Source: Pseudomonadota bacterium (lineage in GTDB: Bacteria > Desulfobacterota > Desulfobulbia > Desulfobulbales > Desulfocapsaceae). Taken from it: 64,000 nucleotides of DNA. Positions 8,184 through 16,497 of the stretch are shown here, one piece after another. Every line of letters starts with the position of its first letter. Position 1 is the first letter of the stretch. The notes beneath the pieces were generated by a model that worked only from the letters and a program-made list of their open reading frames with translations, ran no database searches and was not told where the DNA came from. The position numbers were made by a program, and so were the translations under genes. The DNA is taken from positions 1-64,000 of the forward strand of contig JAHJKP010000010.1 of NCBI GenBank assembly GCA_018821985.1. Direction: 5' to 3'.

Positions 8184-9563
8184 ATGTCTAATCACAGCAT
8201 CAATTTCATCTATCTTGTATCCGCCACCCTTTTCATGCTCGGCATTAAATATCTGAGCTCTCCCAGCACGGCCAAAAGAGGCAATCTCCTCTCCATGATC
8301 GGCATGGCGGCGGCCATTGGCACGACCATGGCCACCCCTGGACTCCATGGCTTCACTCTAATCATTATCGGTGTGATCATCGGCGCGGTTATCGGAGGCT
8401 ATACCGCAATCAAAATCAAGATGACCGCCATGCCCGAGATGGTAGCCCTATTCAACGGCTGCGGCGGGGCTGCCTCGGCCCTTGTCGCCCTTGCTGAATT
8501 TCAGAGTAATACCACCGGAGGATTTGACTCATTTACCCTGATCACCCTCCTGCTCTCCCTGATCATCGGCGGCCTCACCTTTACCGGTTCCATCATGGCC
8601 TATGCCAAACTCCAGGGCCTGATTCCCACCCGCCCCGTCACCTATCCGGGACAACAGGTCGTCAATGCTATCATCGTCTTGGCCACGGTGGCCCTTTCCT
8701 GGTTCCTCTTCCAGGATCCCACCAGCATCCTGGCCCTCTCCGGCATCATTATTTTATCCCTGGGTCTGGGCGTGCTGGCCGTTATTCCCATTGGCGGAGC
8801 CGACATGCCGGTTATCATCTGCCTGCTCAACTCCTATTCTGGTCTGGCCGTCTCCATGACCGGTTTTGCCTTGAGCAATAACGCCCTGATCATTACCGGC
8901 TCACTCGTCGGTGCCTCCGGTATCTTCCTGACCAAGATCATGTGCGATGCCATGAACCGCTCCCTTTCCAATGTCCTCTTTTCCGCCTTCGGCCAGGTGG
9001 TAGAATCCGCAGACGACACAGGAGAAGGTCCGACAGGCTCGATGAAGGGATATGAGGTGGAGGATGTGGCCACAATCCTGACCAATGCCGGATCCCTGAT
9101 CATTGTCCCCGGATATGGCATGGCTGCAGCCCAGGCCCAGCACGCCACCCGGGAGCTTGGTGACTACCTGGGCGAGCAGGGGGTCGAGGTCCGCTACGCC
9201 ATCCACCCCGTTGCCGGTCGGATGCCGGGCCACATGAATGTCCTGCTGGCCGAGGCCGATGTCCCTTATGAGCAGCTTTTTGCCTTGGAAGATATCAACG
9301 ATGACTTTGCCTCCACCGATGTGGTCCTGGTGATCGGCGCCAACGACGTTGTCAATCCCGCAGCCAAGAGCAACCCCAACAGCCCCATCTACGGCATGCC
9401 GGTACTGGACGTGGAAAAGGCCACAACGGTGATTGTCCTCAAACGCTCCATGAACGTCGGTTTTGCCGGCATTGAAAACGAACTCTTCTACAAAGACAAC
9501 ACCATGATGCTCTTTGGCGATGCCAAGTCTTCTCTGCACAAATTAGTAGCAGCCATGAAATAA
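8184..9563 (+). CDS. pntB: NAD(P) transhydrogenase subunit beta
   Basis: A 459-residue subunit with roughly nine transmembrane segments in the first 270 residues and a C-terminal NADP(H)-binding domain III (GYGMAAAQAQHA near 330, HPVAGRMPGHMNVLLAEA, GANDVVNPAAKSNPNSPIYGMPVL). The start at 8184 places the protein as MSNHSINFIYLV, as expected for PntB; an upstream in-frame start at 8136 would add a non-conserved extension. The ribosome site is weak. Family length is normal and all functional motifs are present. Confidence 0.92.
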   Translation: MSNHSINFIYLVSATLFMLGIKYLSSPSTAKRGNLLSMIGMAAAIGTTMATPGLHGFTLIIIGVIIGAVIGGYTAIKIKMTAMPEMVALFNGCGGAASALVALAEFQSNTTGGFDSFTLITLLLSLIIGGLTFTGSIMAYAKLQGLIPTRPVTYPGQQVVNAIIVLATVALSWFLFQDPTSILALSGIIILSLGLGVLAVIPIGGADMPVIICLLNSYSGLAVSMTGFALSNNALIITGSLVGASGIFLTKIMCDAMNRSLSNVLFSAFGQVVESADDTGEGPTGSMKGYEVEDVATILTNAGSLIIVPGYGMAAAQAQHATRELGDYLGEQGVEVRYAIHPVAGRMPGHMNVLLAEADVPYEQLFALEDINDDFASTDVVLVIGANDVVNPAAKSNPNSPIYGMPVLDVEKATTVIVLKRSMNVGFAGIENELFYKDNTMMLFGDAKSSLHKLVAAMK

Positions 9564-9584
9564 TAGCAATCGCAGCACACCCAG

Positions 9585-10670
9585 TTGGAACAATCCACCC
9601 CTCCCGCAAGTCTGCGGCACCGCATAGCGGCCCTTGTTACAGCAAGGGCCGCCATGCAGAGCGGCGACACAGTCATAGTCGCGGTCTCCGGCGGTCCGGA
9701 CTCCGTGGCCCTGCTCCATATCCTCTGTTCCTCCCTGCCGCAGGTCAAATTTGTCGCCGTCTATGTCGATCACGGCCTGAGGCCGGAGGAAACCGGGGCC
9801 GAGATCGAGCTGGTGCAGGCCCTGGCCCTGCGGCTGCAGGCTGGATTTGAACGGATCAGCGTCGATGTCAGGAATACGGCCCAGCAGGAGAAAAAATCCA
9901 TTGAAGAGACCGCCCGCACCCTGCGTTACGGTGAGCTGGAGGCCATACGGCAGAAATACCAGGGAACAGCCATTGCCGTGGCCCATACCGCCGACGACCA
10001 GGCCGAGGAGCTCCTGATCCGTCTCATCCGCGGCAGCGGCAGGAAAGGGCTCTCCGGGATGCAGTTCAAAAATGGCTGGATCATCCGGCCGCTCCTCCAT
10101 GAAAAAAAGGAAACCCTGCTCCACTATCTGCAAACCGAAAAGATCCCTTTCGCCATCGACAGCTCCAACCTCGAACGAACCTATCTTCGGAACAGGGTGC
10201 GGCTCGATCTCCTCCCCTATCTGCAAGATCATTTTAACAAATCCATCCGCCAGACCCTGCTCCAGACCGCACAGATCCTTGAGGATGAAGAGGCCTTGCT
10301 GGAAGAAATTGCTGACAAGGCCTGGCAAGAGGTGGCCCATGTGATCGCCATTGAACCAGCCCCCCCTGAGGCACCCTCCCATATCATCCGAATAGACACA
10401 ATAGAGTTTTGCAAGTGCCACCCTGCCCTGCAGCGACGCATCCTCGAAAAATGCTGTTGGCAGATGGAGGCGAGACCCCAATTTCGGCAGATATCGCTGC
10501 TGCTCGACTTGATGCTTACGGGGCAGACAGGTGCTCAGATTCATCTGAGCAAAGGGTTACGGGTGCACAAGACCCGTCAGGGCGTGGTCTTCAGTTATCC
10601 GGTTGGCAAATGCAATTACAGAGGAGGGGTGACCGGGGAAAGTAACAATGGTGCACTGAAATCAGATTGA
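9585..10670 (+). CDS. tilS: tRNA(Ile)-lysidine synthase
   Basis: A 361-residue N-type ATP pyrophosphatase with the SGGPDS P-loop at residues 35-40, the VDHGLRPE motif at about 61-68 and AHTADDQAEELLIRLIRGSGRKGLSG downstream, all typical of TilS. The enzyme converts C34 of tRNA-Ile(CAU) to lysidine so that it reads AUA codons. Only a TTG at 9585 restores the usual N-terminal helix before the P-loop; the next ATG (9654) would start just eleven residues before it, so TTG is preferred although no strong ribosome site precedes it. The last 9 bp overlap the end of the converging YkgJ-type gene. Confidence 0.9.
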   Translation: MEQSTPPASLRHRIAALVTARAAMQSGDTVIVAVSGGPDSVALLHILCSSLPQVKFVAVYVDHGLRPEETGAEIELVQALALRLQAGFERISVDVRNTAQQEKKSIEETARTLRYGELEAIRQKYQGTAIAVAHTADDQAEELLIRLIRGSGRKGLSGMQFKNGWIIRPLLHEKKETLLHYLQTEKIPFAIDSSNLERTYLRNRVRLDLLPYLQDHFNKSIRQTLLQTAQILEDEEALLEEIADKAWQEVAHVIAIEPAPPEAPSHIIRIDTIEFCKCHPALQRRILEKCCWQMEARPQFRQISLLLDLMLTGQTGAQIHLSKGLRVHKTRQGVVFSYPVGKCNYRGGVTGESNNGALKSD

Positions 10671-11390
10671 GATAGCGAATTCCCAACCCATTTCAATCGC
10701 CAGCCACTGCGGAAAAAGCATGTTTGAGCGTGAGCAATCCAGACCGGAATTTTCAATCTGCTCCCTTATGGCCATGACAAACGGATTTGCCGCCGTCACA
10801 ACCGACTTGAGTACCAGCGGAGCATCTTCTGTAGATTCCGGATCGTTTACAGCACAACAGAAGCGTGGATGCGAAGAGACAAAATGTGTTCGACAGACAA
10901 CCGGCCTCACCGGATAGACGCTGCAGATACCATTTACCAGCATAGGGCAGCAATGATCGTAGTTGGAAAGATCTGTCTGCTCGGTGATGATGGCCGACGG
11001 CCTGCCCGGTCTGGAATTATCCCATTCATGCCATTGATGCGTTCGCATCCGCAGCTCGGCTATCTGTTCTGCTGACCATTCCCGCCTGATATAGTGGGCC
11101 AGGATCTGGGCCTCGGCAATATTTATCACGATATGATAGCGGCAGCAGTGATCACAGCCCGACTGACAACTTGGGGATATCCCCTCTTCACTTAGCAGCC
11201 GATCCATTTCGCTGGCAACCGCTGCATCCACTAAAGGATAGACAGCGTTGGCCAAGTTCTCTTGCATGGCAAGAGGGATATCGGCTCCGGATTCTTGAGG
11301 GGTCATACCGGAATTAAACTTTTCAAGCAAATGGTTCCTTCTCCTTTTTTCGACAGAAAGTTCAGCCATACAACAAGCAGGGGGCACCAT
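10662..11390 (-). CDS. YkgJ-family cysteine cluster protein
   Basis: A 242-residue protein with the CxxxCxxCC cluster CQSGCDHCC near residues 74-82, followed later by HCCPMLVNGICSVYPVRPVVCRTH, the layout of the YkgJ/UPF0153 zinc- or iron-binding family. Members are widespread but their biochemical role is poorly known. A second, more diverged member lies at 60263-60985. The start is uncertain between 11390 and an internal ATG eight codons later. The gene converges on tilS with a short overlap. Confidence 0.8.
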   Translation of the reverse strand: MVPPACCMAELSVEKRRRNHLLEKFNSGMTPQESGADIPLAMQENLANAVYPLVDAAVASEMDRLLSEEGISPSCQSGCDHCCRYHIVINIAEAQILAHYIRREWSAEQIAELRMRTHQWHEWDNSRPGRPSAIITEQTDLSNYDHCCPMLVNGICSVYPVRPVVCRTHFVSSHPRFCCAVNDPESTEDAPLVLKSVVTAANPFVMAIREQIENSGLDCSRSNMLFPQWLAIEMGWEFAISI

Positions 11391-11470
11391 ACTTCAACAT
11401 GGAGTGAGGCACCATAGTTAATTCCCATAATGAGGAAGCAGGCCCCATAATTTCTGAGAAAAGAGGGACG

Positions 11471-12196
11471 TCAAAGTACCCTTAACAACCTCAGCATCTT
11501 CTCCCGATGACTTCCTGACCAATAGATCTTGCGGCAGCACTGGCACTGGCGAAAAGAGTGATAATATTTTTTGGTGAGTGGCTCCAGTTGCTCAATGATC
11601 TGTTCCTTGGCAACTGTCTGCAAGAGCCCGTTGCAGCGCATGCATCTGCTCAAGGGTTTCAACTGTTCTTTGATCCCAAAGAGATGAATAACTTCGGCCA
11701 ACTGTTTTTCCGGATATATTTCTCGGACGAGATAACCGTAAACCAGCTCTTTGCGTTTTAAAATATTTTTATCCTTGCTCAGCGCGATGCGCCCTTCCTG
11801 TACAGCCACCTCGACTAATTCCGGATCAGAGATATAATTCTGGTAAAAGGTGTCAAAGCCCGCCATGCGCAGCAGGCTGGCCAGCTTGCCGACATTCACA
11901 TCGACCGCAAAGGTGATGGAGGCCAGAGGCTTCGGCCGGAGGAGTGTTGGGGTCAAGATATCCACAGGGGGGCAGAGAGGGTAGACATCCACTCTGTCAT
12001 CATTGGAGCCGGGATGGGAAAAATGGACATCGTGGCCACCAACGGTTAAGCGACCGACCTCGGTATGAGGTACCCCGAATGACTCGACAATATCCTTGAC
12101 CGAGGCCTCGCGGCTGAGTTCATGGTCAACACTCGTCAGCCCCCGGAATGGAGGGCGCAACAGTTCTTTCAGGTTTCCCCAAAAGTTAATGATCAT
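11471..12196 (-). CDS. Mut7-C RNase-like protein with ubiquitin-fold N-domain
   Basis: A 241-residue two-domain protein. Residues 1-80 resemble the ThiS/ubiquitin-like domain often fused to Mut7-C. Residues 92-170 form the PIN-like Mut7-C nuclease core, with acidic Asp 99 in FAVDVNVGKLASLLR and the SKDKN segment at 140-144. A C-terminal zinc ribbon follows with CMRC at 185-188 and CQCC at 218-221. The eukaryotic relative Mut7/EXD3 is an RNA exonuclease; the bacterial proteins are uncharacterised. It is not in an evident operon, and the AT-rich HEPN-like gene lies upstream. Confidence 0.8.
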   Translation of the reverse strand: MIINFWGNLKELLRPPFRGLTSVDHELSREASVKDIVESFGVPHTEVGRLTVGGHDVHFSHPGSNDDRVDVYPLCPPVDILTPTLLRPKPLASITFAVDVNVGKLASLLRMAGFDTFYQNYISDPELVEVAVQEGRIALSKDKNILKRKELVYGYLVREIYPEKQLAEVIHLFGIKEQLKPLSRCMRCNGLLQTVAKEQIIEQLEPLTKKYYHSFRQCQCCRKIYWSGSHREKMLRLLRVL

Positions 12197-12356
12197 GGTG
12201 AGAGGTGGAGCTCAAAAAAATCAGAAATAGCCTCATTCCGGGGCCTCCTGCTTCGTTGCGAATAACACCGCAAATCACCGGCACATTGTAGGAACGTGAG
12301 GCTTGTGGCATTTGCCACAAACGAGCGTTGCGGAAATATGCCCGAGTGAATTTGCA

Positions 12357-12858
12357 TTGTTAGATTTGATCCTTCCATAGTGTCCTATTTGCTAGTTCTA
12401 CACCAGCTAATAGCTTTCTACCTACAAGCCCATATCCTACATCTGTTGATGGGTAGAAAATATCGTGCACGCCGGCATATCTTAGATAATGATTTATATA
12501 ATACTTATTAAGAGTTTCTAGTTCTTCTAATTCAGGTTTGGATAACGGCTTGAATTGATACTCAGATATTACTGCGTCAACTAATCTAACCAAGTCGTGT
12601 CCAAATTCTTTTTTCTTTGGCAGTAAAGGCTTGTACTTATCATAATTCCTGAACAGCAAGAAACTCTTCAGAAGCACCTCTGCGCCTTGGCATATGTTGT
12701 ATAGCTCAACATCTTTACTTCCCCCTGCTCGCTTAAGCAATATTGCCGACTTGAGAAAAGAGTGGCCTCTATGCAGCATCCACTTTGATATCTCATTCTT
12801 TGTAAACTCAGTCATTTTCATTTGAACTAGCACGAGAACCCCTGCTGAAATCTAACAA
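12357..12858 (-). mobile_element. Integron gene-cassette-like segment carrying the HEPN gene
   Basis: Read on the minus strand, the HEPN-like gene is bounded upstream by GTTAGAT (within 12850-12858) and downstream by ATCTAAC (within 12357-12365). These match the attC core consensus GTTRRRY and RYYYAAC in the order expected of an integron cassette, and the gene's stop codon lies inside the downstream core, which is also usual. The two nine-base flanks are exact inverted copies. However, I could not find a full folded attC ending in a second GTTRRRY, and no integrase gene is present. Treat as a candidate lone cassette or remnant. Confidence 0.4.
12360..12833 (-). CDS. HEPN-domain-like protein
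   Basis: A 157-residue, probably all-helical protein. The segment NICQGAEVLLKSFLLF (46-61) followed by KKEFGHDLVRLVDAV (74-88) is the pattern of HEPN-type nucleotide-binding/RNase domains, and R118-x4-H123 (RYAGVH) fits the catalytic RX4-6H motif. HEPN proteins are commonly RNases in toxin-antitoxin and phage-defence systems, often beside a MNT nucleotidyltransferase; no such partner is seen here. The gene is clearly more AT-rich than its neighbours and sits between integron-like core sites, suggesting acquisition. An RNase activity is inference. Confidence 0.6.
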   Translation of the reverse strand: MLVQMKMTEFTKNEISKWMLHRGHSFLKSAILLKRAGGSKDVELYNICQGAEVLLKSFLLFRNYDKYKPLLPKKKEFGHDLVRLVDAVISEYQFKPLSKPELEELETLNKYYINHYLRYAGVHDIFYPSTDVGYGLVGRKLLAGVELANRTLWKDQI

Positions 12859-12950
12859 GTTACTATACGGGTTTGGCTATCATAGCGAAAATCATGACAG
12901 CCAAAACTACAAGAAAAAATAGGCAACAAAAACTTCCGTGGTCGCCCCGC

Positions 12951-13066
12951 TCCATCCAATTGAATTACCCTATCAAAATATTCCCCCAGCACAAAGACAA
13001 AAAGAGAAAGAAGCAGAATCTTTCACCCAAAGCTGGGTTCTGTTGCCCATGGGATTTTGCCTTCCC
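12951..13066 (+). repeat. Diverged dispersed repeat, copy A
   Basis: Aligns with 21006-21119 in the same orientation with few gaps. The best shared block reads CATCCAAT, then GAATTA, CCTATCAAAATAT, CACAAAGA and AAAAAGA. The match continues more weakly to the TTCCC end. It does not look like an IS end or a tRNA, and both copies are intergenic. Confidence 0.65.
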
Positions 13067-13090
13067 ATTTGACAAGGCCTCCCCCTTGTG

Positions 13091-13122
13091 CTGTACTGAA
13101 AGAAAAGGGTCTTTCAGTACAG
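13091..13122. promoter_or_regulatory. Perfect 13-bp inverted repeat before the dehydrogenase operon
   Basis: CTGTACTGAAAGA at 13091-13103 and TCTTTCAGTACAG at 13110-13122 are exact inverted copies with a 6-nt AAAGGG loop, ending 53 bp before the dehydrogenase ATG. No T-run follows, so it may be an operator or a leader RNA hairpin rather than a terminator. Confidence 0.6.
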
Positions 13123-13175
13123 AGAATGGTCGCTGCCACCACTCAATCGAAATCCGGCAATAACAAGGAGGAGGC

Positions 13176-14288
13176 ATGGAAGATATTTTTGCTCTCGGCG
13201 ATGCACTGGGTCCAGCCAAGGTGATTCATGTCTCCCAGCCGCAGCTTGGCCTGAAGGGTGTGCTGGTGGTGGATAATGTGGCCTGCGGTCCGGCCATCGG
13301 CGGGTTGCGTATGGCCGAAGACGTGAGCACCGCCGAATGCGCCCGGCTGGCCCGGGCGATGACCATGAAGAATGCGGCCGCCGGCCTGCCGCATGGCGGC
13401 GGCAAATCCGTGCTCTATGGCGATCCGAAAATGGCACAGGGAGACAAGGAACGCCTGATCCGGGCCTTTGCCTTTGCCTTGCGCCGGGAGGAGGACTATA
13501 TCTTCGGGCCGGACATGGGCACCAACGAAGAGTGCATGGCCTGGGTCAGGGATGAGATCGGCCGTTCGGTCGGTCTTCCCTGCGAGGTGGGCGGCATCCC
13601 CCTGGACCGGCTCGGCGCCACCGGCTGGGGACTGTCCCAGGCCGTGGAGATGGCCATCCCCCATTGCGATTTCTCCCTCACCGGCGCCCGCTTGGTGGTG
13701 CAGGGGTTCGGGGCGGTGGGCAAACATACCGCCCGCTTTCTCGCGGAACGGGGGGTGACTCTCGTTGGTGCCTCCGATTCCCGCGGTTCCCTCCATGACC
13801 CGGCCGGGATCAAGGTGGAGGAGCTGATCCGCATCAAGGACCAGGGCGGCTCGGTCCTTGATTATCCCTCCGGAGCCAAGGCGGACCGGGACGCGGTCAT
13901 CGATCTGGATTGCGAGATCTGGGTGCCGGCCGCTCGGCCCGACGTGCTGCGCGAAGACAATGTCCAGCGCTTGAAAACTAAATTGGTGGTCCAGGGTGCC
14001 AATATTCCCCTGACCCTCGGGGCAGAGCAGTATCTGCATGACCAGGGCGTGCTCTGCCTGCCCGACTTCATCGCCAATGCCGGCGGGGTGATCTGCGCGG
14101 CCATGGAGTATCACGGCTCCACCCAGAGCGAGGCCTTCCGCACCATTGCCGAAAAGATCCGTGACAACACCCAACAGGTGCTGGTGGAAGCCAAGCAGGA
14201 TGGGATACTGCCCCGGCAGGCCGCCATCAATCTGGCCACCCGCCGGGTTGAGCGGGCCATGACCTTTAAACGCTGGGGAATTTTCTAG
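13176..14288 (+). CDS. Glu/Leu/Phe/Val dehydrogenase family protein
   Basis: A 370-residue NAD(P)-dependent amino-acid dehydrogenase. The catalytic region has GGLRMA, MTMKNAAAGLPHGGGKSVLYGDP with the substrate lysines, and PDMGTNEE; the coupled Rossmann domain begins with GARLVVQGFGAVGKHTARFL near 180-199. The length fits leucine/valine/phenylalanine dehydrogenases better than hexameric glutamate dehydrogenase (about 420-450). The enzyme interconverts an amino acid and its 2-oxo acid plus ammonia. It heads a tightly spaced operon with a 2-oxoacid:ferredoxin oxidoreductase and an acyl-CoA synthetase, which suggests a branched-chain or aromatic substrate. The exact substrate is not readable. 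Confidence 0.85.
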   Translation: MEDIFALGDALGPAKVIHVSQPQLGLKGVLVVDNVACGPAIGGLRMAEDVSTAECARLARAMTMKNAAAGLPHGGGKSVLYGDPKMAQGDKERLIRAFAFALRREEDYIFGPDMGTNEECMAWVRDEIGRSVGLPCEVGGIPLDRLGATGWGLSQAVEMAIPHCDFSLTGARLVVQGFGAVGKHTARFLAERGVTLVGASDSRGSLHDPAGIKVEELIRIKDQGGSVLDYPSGAKADRDAVIDLDCEIWVPAARPDVLREDNVQRLKTKLVVQGANIPLTLGAEQYLHDQGVLCLPDFIANAGGVICAAMEYHGSTQSEAFRTIAEKIRDNTQQVLVEAKQDGILPRQAAINLATRRVERAMTFKRWGIF

Positions 14289-14335
14289 CAGGGATTCAGC
14301 AGAAAAATCATTTTCCATGCAGGGAGGAGCAGCCC

Positions 14336-15253
14336 ATGTATCGCATCCGCTTTCACGGCCGCGGCGGCCAGGGCATGAAGACCGCCGGCCGCATCCTCGG
14401 CACCGCCTTTTTCCTGGCCGGGTTTGAGGTGCAGGATGCCCCTCGCTACGGCGCGGAACGTCGGGGCGCACCGATCTTTGCCTATGTGCGTGCCAGCAGG
14501 AATCCCATCTTCGAGCGCGGCATCATCAGCCGCCCCGATCTCATCATTGTCGCCGACGACCATCTGCCGGCCATGCCCGGCAGTGGCGTGCTTGCCGGAG
14601 CGGGGGAGCAGACGGTCTTTCTCATTTACAGCAACGAAGAAGCCTCCCTCTGGCAGGAGCGACTCAACCTGCAGGGCTCGGTATTCACCCTGCCGCCCCT
14701 GGCCGAAAACGAACTGCGCTTCCGCGGCGCGGCCTGTGCCGGTGGGGCCGCGGCCCTGCTTGCTGAACTGGACGTTGAGCTGCTGGCCGAGGCGGTGCGG
14801 GAAGAGATTGATCCCCTGGGCTCGGAGCTGGTCGCAGACAATCTTGAGGTGGCCCTCGCCGCCTATGCTGCACTGGCCGTCAATCGTGGGACGGTGCATG
14901 AGGGCGGCCCGGTTTCCGCCATTGATTATGCATCCCCCGACTGGCTGAAACTCCCCTGCGAGGAAACGCTTTTGAGTGCGCCGGCCATCCATGCCCCAGC
15001 CACCAGTGAGATGTCCCAGACCGGACTCTGGCGCAGCGAACGGCCCCTGATAGACGAATCCCGCTGCAAGCGCTGCTGGTGGATCTGTTCAACCTTCTGC
15101 CCGGATGGCGCCATCCAGGTGGATGAGGAGCGGCGGCCCCACATCGATTATGGTCACTGCAAGGGGTGTATGGTCTGTCTGAACCAGTGCCCGACCCATG
15201 CCATCACTGCCGTTCCCGAAGAAGAAGCAGCTGCCCAGGGAGAGAAGCCATGA
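14336..15253 (+). CDS. 2-oxoacid:ferredoxin oxidoreductase, fused gamma-delta subunit
   Basis: A 305-residue fusion. The first 190 residues are the gamma domain (RIRFHGRGGQGMKTAGRILG at the N-terminus and APRYGAERRGAP). The C-terminus, after about residue 240, is a two-cluster ferredoxin: CKRCWWICSTFCP and CKGCMVCLNQCP. The second motif has the usual CxxCxxCxxxCP spacing; the first is CxxCxxxCxxxCP, one residue longer than usual. The subunit carries electrons between the thiamine site and ferredoxin. It overlaps the next gene in an ATGA junction. Confidence 0.88.
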   Translation: MYRIRFHGRGGQGMKTAGRILGTAFFLAGFEVQDAPRYGAERRGAPIFAYVRASRNPIFERGIISRPDLIIVADDHLPAMPGSGVLAGAGEQTVFLIYSNEEASLWQERLNLQGSVFTLPPLAENELRFRGAACAGGAAALLAELDVELLAEAVREEIDPLGSELVADNLEVALAAYAALAVNRGTVHEGGPVSAIDYASPDWLKLPCEETLLSAPAIHAPATSEMSQTGLWRSERPLIDESRCKRCWWICSTFCPDGAIQVDEERRPHIDYGHCKGCMVCLNQCPTHAITAVPEEEAAAQGEKP

Positions 15254-16497
15254 ACCGTAAACTGCTCACCGGCAACGGAGCGGCCGCTTGGGGGGCGCGG
15301 CTGGCCCGGATCGACTACCTGCCAGCCTTTCCCATCACCCCCCAGACCGAGATCATCGAGACCCTTTCCAACTGGATCGAAGGCCAGGAGCTGGAGTGCC
15401 GGATGGTCACCTTGGAGTCGGAGCACTCCATGCTCACCGCGGCCGGTGCGGCTGCCGTTACCGGGGTGCGGGTCTTCACCGCCACCTCCAGCCAGGGGCT
15501 GCTCTATGCTGCGGAGATGCTCTACACCGTGGCCGGCTGGCGGGTGCCGCTGGTGCTGGTCAATGTCTCCCGCGGCCTCTCCTCGCCCATCACCCTGGAA
15601 CCGGACCATAACGATGTCCTGGCCATGCGCGATTGCGGTTTTCTCCAGCTGCACTGCGCCACCTGCCAGGAGGTGCTGGACAACCTGCTCATCGCCTACC
15701 GGTTGGCCGAACACCCCAGGGTACGCTTGCCGGTACTGGTCAACCTGGATGGCTTCTACCTCTCCTTTACTCGGGAACCTGTGCAGATCCCCAGCCAGAG
15801 AGAGGTGGACCGTTTTCTTCCACCGTTTGAGGCAGGCTCGATCTCCTTCCGGGGGGGCGAACCCCTGAGTGAAGGGGTGACGGTACTGGAGGGCTCGGCC
15901 TACTCCTATTTCCGCTACCAGGCACATCTCGCCTCTCTGGAGGGGATTGCGGTCTATGAGGAGCTGGGGCAGGAATTTGCTAAGCTCTTCGGCTGGGATT
16001 ACAGCGCCCTGGAGTGTTACTGCAGCGAAGATGCCGAGATCGTCCTGGTGATGATCGGCTCCTTTGCCACCAAGGCGAAGGAGGCGGTAGACCGGCTGCG
16101 TGAGACGGGCAGGAAGATTGGACTGGTGCGGCCCCGGCTGGTGCGGCCCTTCCCGGTTGCTGCCCTGCGCCAGGCATTGGCAGGCAAAAAGGGGGTGGCG
16201 GTGATCGACCAGAACCTCTCGCCGGGCAAGGGCGGTATCCTCCATGGAGAGCTGGCCTCCGTCCTCTACGGGACGCCTGAGGCACCGGCCGTTCTCGCCT
16301 CCTTTGTCGGGGGCCTGGGTGGCCGGGACATCAGCAGCGAGGAATTTTTCGAGATCCACAAGGTGGTGCAGCGGGCAGTGGCCACCGGGATAACCCCGGA
16401 ACCACAGCTGCTCTATACCGAGGAGGAGCTGCGCTCCCTCCGCAAGATGCAGAGCGTGGCCCGGGCAGTCCGCTCCAATCAGGGAGGAGGAGCATGA
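15250..16497 (+). CDS. 2-oxoacid:ferredoxin oxidoreductase, alpha subunit
   Basis: A 415-residue alpha subunit with the pyrimidine-binding domain of thiamine-diphosphate oxidoreductases: LLTGNGAAAWGARLARIDYLPAFPITPQTEI near the N-terminus and the catalytic-loop region LESEHSMLTAAGAAAVTGVRVFTATSSQGL around 57-86. The transketolase C-like domain starts near residue 265 (DAEIVLVMIGSFATKAKEAVDRLR). The start at 15250 overlaps the previous stop, giving coupled translation, and the end overlaps the beta subunit start by four bases. Substrate could be pyruvate, a branched-chain or an aryl 2-oxo acid; operon context favours the latter two. Confidence 0.88.
   Translation: MNRKLLTGNGAAAWGARLARIDYLPAFPITPQTEIIETLSNWIEGQELECRMVTLESEHSMLTAAGAAAVTGVRVFTATSSQGLLYAAEMLYTVAGWRVPLVLVNVSRGLSSPITLEPDHNDVLAMRDCGFLQLHCATCQEVLDNLLIAYRLAEHPRVRLPVLVNLDGFYLSFTREPVQIPSQREVDRFLPPFEAGSISFRGGEPLSEGVTVLEGSAYSYFRYQAHLASLEGIAVYEELGQEFAKLFGWDYSALECYCSEDAEIVLVMIGSFATKAKEAVDRLRETGRKIGLVRPRLVRPFPVAALRQALAGKKGVAVIDQNLSPGKGGILHGELASVLYGTPEAPAVLASFVGGLGGRDISSEEFFEIHKVVQRAVATGITPEPQLLYTEEELRSLRKMQSVARAVRSNQGGGA

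Larger units (their letters stand above)
12834..13175. other. Intergenic region with several inverted repeats and repeat copy A
   Basis: No gene is visible in these 342 bp. The region contains the right-hand ATCTAACAA core (12850-12858), an imperfect hairpin in which TTTGGCT and TCAT (12872-12883) pair with ATGA and AGCCAAA (12894-12905) across a single mismatch, the diverged repeat copy A (12951-13066), and a perfect 13-bp hairpin (13091-13122). A strong AAGGAGGAGG ribosome site for the dehydrogenase gene ends the region. Confidence 0.6.

Noticed and set aside
12193-12378. Minus-strand short frame between the Mut7-C and HEPN genes
   Set aside because: It overlaps the gene ends and has no ribosome site or family features; more likely part of the cassette-like region.
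12850-12905. Complete attC site to the right of the HEPN gene
   Set aside because: An ATCTAAC core and an imperfect hairpin are present, but no closing GTTRRRY was found, so a full attC is not claimed.
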